64,000 nt of DNA from Candidatus Methanodesulfokora washburnensis (GTDB taxonomy: Archaea; Korarchaeota; Korarchaeia; Korarchaeales; Korarchaeaceae), in contig NZ_RCOS01000137.1 in the NCBI RefSeq assembly GCF_003947435.1, positions 1 through 64,000 of the forward strand, read 5' to 3'. A program made the translations under genes and the position numbers. The stretch's first letter is position 1, and every line of letters begins with the position of its first letter. Positions 60,088 to 64,000 of the stretch are shown here, piece by piece. The notes under the pieces were generated by a model. The model was not told the DNA's origin, searched no databases, and saw nothing but the letters and a program-made list of their open reading frames with translations.

Positions 60088-62067
60088 CTACGCCTTGAGC
60101 TCGAGTGCCCGCTTTATCTCCGGATGGGTTCCCAACCTTATTATCAGTTCAATGGTCTCTGGGAATCTCTTTAGATCCTTATGGGGAAGATACATCGAGG
60201 ATACATACTCGTCGTTGAACTTTGGATATGCAGCTATCTCAAAGTGCCTTATTCTTCCCTCCTTTATGGCCTTAGTTATATATTCCCTCTCATCCACAGA
60301 GATGAGAGCCATTCGTGCCCCAGTTCCAGCGGAATTTCCGACGAACTTGATTCTATCTATGGGAACTTCAGGGTACATCCCTATCGTCCTCGCGCTCTCT
60401 GGATCGATATAATTTCCGAAGGCACCTACAACATAAAGGACATTTATGTCCTTCTCTGTCACATTGTGGAGCTTGCACAAAATTGATGCTACTGCATGTA
60501 TTGCAGCCTTCGCCTTCTGGATCTCCCTGACATCTTTCTGTGTAAACACTATATCATGCTCCCCCGATGCCGTCTCCTCCTTCCATGCAATAACATACTC
60601 CCATCCATCAGGTCCAAGTCTTATTCTCCTTGTCCTTTCGGCCAGCTCTTTGTTGAAGCGCCCGCTCCAATCTATTATCCCTGACTTGAAGAGCTCTGCC
60701 ATTATATCCACAATTCCGGAGCCACAAATTCCAACAGGCTTTGTATCGCCTATAACCCTGTATGACGGCTCAAGCGTCTCGGGATCTATTGCTATCTTCT
60801 CTATTGCGCCATCAGCTGCTCTCATACCGTATTTGATCATCATTCCCTCGAAGGCAGGCCCTGAAGCACATGAACTATACCACACACCCGTGGCCTTACA
60901 GCCTATCCCTATTTCAGTGTTTGTTCCAACATCGATGCACATTCCAAGCTTCTCACTATCAAATAGTTTTGTAACAATCATATTCGCAACGTTATCTGCA
61001 CCCACCCATCCGCCTATCGTATCCAGAAAGTATAGATTGGCCCTTGGATGGCATTTGATTCCCGCTTCCCTAGCTGGCAGGTTCACTCCGCCCATTCTTG
61101 GAGGCTGAAATGGTGATTTGGCAACGAATTCAGGCCATATCTTGAGGAAGTACATCATCATCGCGGTGTTTCCAACAAAAACTGTCTCATATATCTCCTC
61201 CGGCTTGACTCCAGCTTTTTCGCAGCACTCCTCTATCATCTCATTTATGCCATTGACAACTGCTTTTTGGAGATCCTCAAGACCTTTCCAGCCGTTGAGC
61301 AGGACATATGTCAACCTTGTCAGGATATCCTCGCCATATGATATTTGGGGGTTCATCCTTGCAGCTACTGAAAGTACTTTTCCTGTGTTCAGATCCATTA
61401 GAAATCCGGCTAGTTTTGTGCTGCCTATATCGCAGGCAAAGCCAAAGCACCTGTTCGTTGTATCACCGGGTTCTACATCTATTATTGTATTTTTCCATAC
61501 AGTTACCGTGATCTTCCAGTTTGAATCTCTTAGCACTTTTGGCAGAAAGCGAAGAACTTCATAGTGAAAATCCACATCAAGCAAATTGTAATGCTGGGCT
61601 AGTGCTTTTATCACCATTTCATCGTCGAATGTTGCATTTTCTAATGTAGGTGGACTCATTTCAATGAAATATTTTCGCACAGCTGGGTTGAAACGCATCA
61701 CAGGAACTTCAAAGCCTTCTGTCTGAAGACGCTGCTTGCCGACCCTGCTCCTCTCTGGAACAAGTACCAAAACCTCACATGGAGCAAATATCTTAGCACA
61801 ACAGGCAAGCCTATAGCCAGCTTCGATCTCCTCTTTCGTTAGGAATTTAAGCTCTGAGGGATCTGCAGGGCTTAAATAATCACTGCCTTTTACGATCTTA
61901 ACCTTGCATTTCCCGCACAAGCCTCTTCCACCGCATACTGATGAGATATCAACCCCTAGCTCTTTTGCGGCATCGAGTATGCTTGTCCCCTTTTTAAAAG
62001 AGCCCCTTCTCCCATGAGGCTGGAAAATTACCATCGCATCATCTTCATGATCCCTTCTTTCAAACAT
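60088..62067 (-). CDS. RACo-type ATP-dependent corrinoid reductive activator (2Fe-2S ferredoxin + ASKHA domain)
   Basis: CGGRGLCGKCKVKI 2Fe-2S motif; FACDIGSTKLAGFLMDLNTG; MCIDVGTNTEIGIG; GSGIVDIMAELFKSGIID. Confidence 0.9.
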   Translation of the reverse strand: MFERRDHEDDAMVIFQPHGRRGSFKKGTSILDAAKELGVDISSVCGGRGLCGKCKVKIVKGSDYLSPADPSELKFLTKEEIEAGYRLACCAKIFAPCEVLVLVPERSRVGKQRLQTEGFEVPVMRFNPAVRKYFIEMSPPTLENATFDDEMVIKALAQHYNLLDVDFHYEVLRFLPKVLRDSNWKITVTVWKNTIIDVEPGDTTNRCFGFACDIGSTKLAGFLMDLNTGKVLSVAARMNPQISYGEDILTRLTYVLLNGWKGLEDLQKAVVNGINEMIEECCEKAGVKPEEIYETVFVGNTAMMMYFLKIWPEFVAKSPFQPPRMGGVNLPAREAGIKCHPRANLYFLDTIGGWVGADNVANMIVTKLFDSEKLGMCIDVGTNTEIGIGCKATGVWYSSCASGPAFEGMMIKYGMRAADGAIEKIAIDPETLEPSYRVIGDTKPVGICGSGIVDIMAELFKSGIIDWSGRFNKELAERTRRIRLGPDGWEYVIAWKEETASGEHDIVFTQKDVREIQKAKAAIHAVASILCKLHNVTEKDINVLYVVGAFGNYIDPESARTIGMYPEVPIDRIKFVGNSAGTGARMALISVDEREYITKAIKEGRIRHFEIAAYPKFNDEYVSSMYLPHKDLKRFPETIELIIRLGTHPEIKRALELKA

Positions 62068-62092
62068 TAAATCCCCCCACTGTCTATTTATC

Positions 62093-62117
62093 TTGGTTAA
62101 AAAAGTAGCTTTTTTTG
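62093..62117 (-). promoter_or_regulatory. Element shared with the mcrB upstream region
   Basis: ttggttaaaaaagtagctttttttg; see 51630. Confidence 0.5.
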
Positions 62118-62154
62118 GTATATTGATAATATTTCCAAAAATAGGCTAATGCTC

Positions 62155-63168
62155 TCACTTGATGATATACTTTTGAGCTTCTTCTCTGGAGAAGGGCTCT
62201 GCTTCTATGAGTTCATCGAAGCCATTTTTGCTCCAATACCTCACTTTAGCCTTTTCTCCTCGTGGAACTTTGGAATATGAGGCTATAATCGAGGCTGCTT
62301 TTTTCAAGTAATCCTCCTTTAAAACACCAAGATAGACGCCGATAGGCCCCTTAAGCCCAACTACATTGAAGATAATGTCATCTCCTCCTATAAGCTCGAT
62401 TATTTTTCTATTTTCATTTTCATTTCTTCCTATGACTATCTTGCAGTCATTTTCTAGGCGAAAATGTCTGCCCAGCTTGAGAAGCAAGAAATCCTTTAAA
62501 GTGAAATCAGGGTTGTATTTCCTCATGTCATTGAATCTTCTTGCAAACGCAGGATCTGTTAAAATGCAACCACCGGCAGGCTGAAGAAAGGAGGATATAC
62601 CGAGGTTCCTTGCAAGCTCTAGCTGTCTTTTCCTGCTCCTCCCTCTTATGTCCAGAAGATCCTCGGTTATTGCTCTAGTCATAAGGCTTCCCTTTCTGGA
62701 TATTGATGAGGGAAGCAGAGCGTATGAAGTAATAATGAAGAACGTTAAAAAGCTGAATATAAAAATTAGGTTCGTGAACATCCTTGATGATTATCTGCCA
62801 CTTCTAAAAAATCCAAAATATGGATTTGGAAGTGCTGTGAACCCGTGCATTGACTGCAAGATCCTGATGCTGAAAATAGCAAAGAAGGTCATGGAGGAGG
62901 AAGGAGCTGACTTCGTAGTTACAGGGGATGTTGTGGATGAGAGGCCCTTCTCTCAAAGAAGAAGGGTACTCAGCATTGTGGATAGAGAAGCTGGAGTTGA
63001 GGGGCTAGTTCTCAGACCCCTCTCCGGAAAGCTTCTGCCTCCCACAGTTCCGGAGAAAGCTGGCCTGATAAGGAGGTCCACTCCTACACGCCTCATGATG
63101 TGCAGAGCTAGGGTACTGTCCAGTCCTCCTGAATAGAGGACAATCCCTTTTGCCTTCTTCTGCATCAC
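62155..63168 (-). pseudogene. PP-loop (MnmA/ThiI-like) ATPase gene with inverted central segment
   Basis: Minus N-part KAKGIVLYSGGLDSTLALHIMRRVGVDL; plus central RLPFLDIDEGSRAYEV...NPCIDCKILMLKIAKK...PEKAGLI; minus C-part TRAITEDLLDIRGRSRKRQLELAR...KIVIGRNENENRKIIELI. N- and C-parts share one frame. Confidence 0.88.
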
Positions 63169-63241
63169 CTTATCAACTAGTAAGATCTATAAATCTTACC
63201 GGAGATTGACTAAATTTTTAAAAAGGATAAGTCAGCTTCCT

Positions 63242-63568
63242 ATGACCACGACATTTACAATTACATTCGAGAGGAAATGCTTTTCCCGCATTACGGCAGA
63301 GCTTGAGCGGAATGATCAGATAAGAATCAGCATAGCATCCACATGCCCTTCCGCCGAGCTTTTGGGTAAAAGGATAAATAAGATCAAGAAAAAGGATCTA
63401 TTGAAGCCGATTCATGAAAACCCGGTATGTATAACAGCAAGCGATATGGTGTGCACGGCTTGCGTCATACCTTTAGTCATAGTGAATGCCTGCTGGGTCG
63501 AGACAAAGCTGATCCCGAGAAGTATGTTCGAACAACATTCAACTATAACAATAAAATTTGAATCTTGA
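63242..63568 (+). CDS. DUF6951-like small Cys-rich protein (paralog)
   Basis: MTTTFTITFERKCFSRITAEL...IASTCPSAELLGKR...KPIHENPVCITASDMVCTACVIPLVIVNACWVETKLIPRSMFEQHSTITIKFE; the ORF track starts at 63206. Confidence 0.65.
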   Translation: MTTTFTITFERKCFSRITAELERNDQIRISIASTCPSAELLGKRINKIKKKDLLKPIHENPVCITASDMVCTACVIPLVIVNACWVETKLIPRSMFEQHSTITIKFES

Positions 63569-63789
63569 CTTTATGAATTTATTAATTATATTCAAGTCTT
63601 TCCAGCTCCTACGTTGCCCTCCTAGGCACACGCCCCAGAGAAAGTCGTGGTAAACTTATTTCTTCGCAGATAAAGGATGAATCTCGCTAATAGCGTGCAA
63701 AAATAAGACAAATTGTAGAGAGGCCTCCTGGTTTCTTTTTGTAACAGAAATTTTTTAAGTATAGCACCCTTTATAATAAGGGGTGTAAC

Positions 63790-64000
63790 ATGACTATTAT
63801 TGACGAAGTTATACGACTTAAAGGAGATATCGGGAGAATTCCTGTTGCTCCAGTAATAACATCAAGGAGGGAGCTGTTCGAAGACCTTATAAGAAATAAC
63901 AGGAGCAAATTAGAGGGGTTTGATGGATTTTTGCTCCATCCAGCAGTTTTCGATTCAGGATGGGTTTATTTGCCTTCTAAGCCCTCGCTTCAGGAGCCAA
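63790..64000 (+). CDS. Truncated CDS of unknown function, runs off window
   Basis: ATG with TATA-like TTTATAAT upstream; MTIIDEVIRLKGDIGRIPVAPVITSRRELFEDLIRNNRSKLEGFDGFLLHPAVFDSGWVYLPSKPSLQEP..., no stop. Confidence 0.6.
   Translation, partial: MTIIDEVIRLKGDIGRIPVAPVITSRRELFEDLIRNNRSKLEGFDGFLLHPAVFDSGWVYLPSKPSLQEP

Noticed and set aside
1-64000. CRISPR array, rRNA, tRNA, transposase or integrase genes
   Set aside because: Looked for repeat-spacer periodicity, recombinase motifs and typical RNA genes by eye; none seen. A tRNAscan/Infernal run would be needed to exclude small RNA genes.

Overview
AT-rich archaeal DNA carrying a dense methanogenesis island. The window holds a complete mcrBDCGA operon and candidates for all coenzyme F430 genes (cfbA-E). 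It also holds many MCR-associated marker genes: AtwA x2, YcaO/TfuA, Mmp2, Mmp3, an apparent Mmp6-Mmp5 fusion, Mmp4/MtxX, Mmp7, Mmp8, Mmp11 x2, Mmp15 and Mmp17, plus a NifB-like radical SAM protein. Other content includes a corrinoid uptake/salvage operon (btuFCD, cbiS-like, cobD-like, cbiB, cobT/S/Y, with an AsnB-like and a DUF71 protein), HdrD/GlcD-type oxidoreductases, a corrinoid methyltransferase module with a RACo-type activator, and a sulfonate-type ABC transporter. The most notable non-standard signals are: (1) a PP-loop ATPase gene near 62.2-63.2 kb whose central ~394 bp is inverted relative to its ends; (2) a nested perfect inverted repeat over the btuF promoter/start; (3) a perfect 9-bp inverted repeat in the leader of the corrinoid-protein gene; (4) an ~80-bp promoter/leader duplicated ahead of two separate operons; (5) a ~48-bp cobT leader duplicated ahead of the AsnB-like gene; and (6) several fusions, paralogs and small Cys-rich proteins tied to MCR/methyl transfer. 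All calls come from reading motifs and translations; no database search was run. Likely source is a (possibly uncultured) methylotrophic methanogen; its lineage cannot be fixed from this window.
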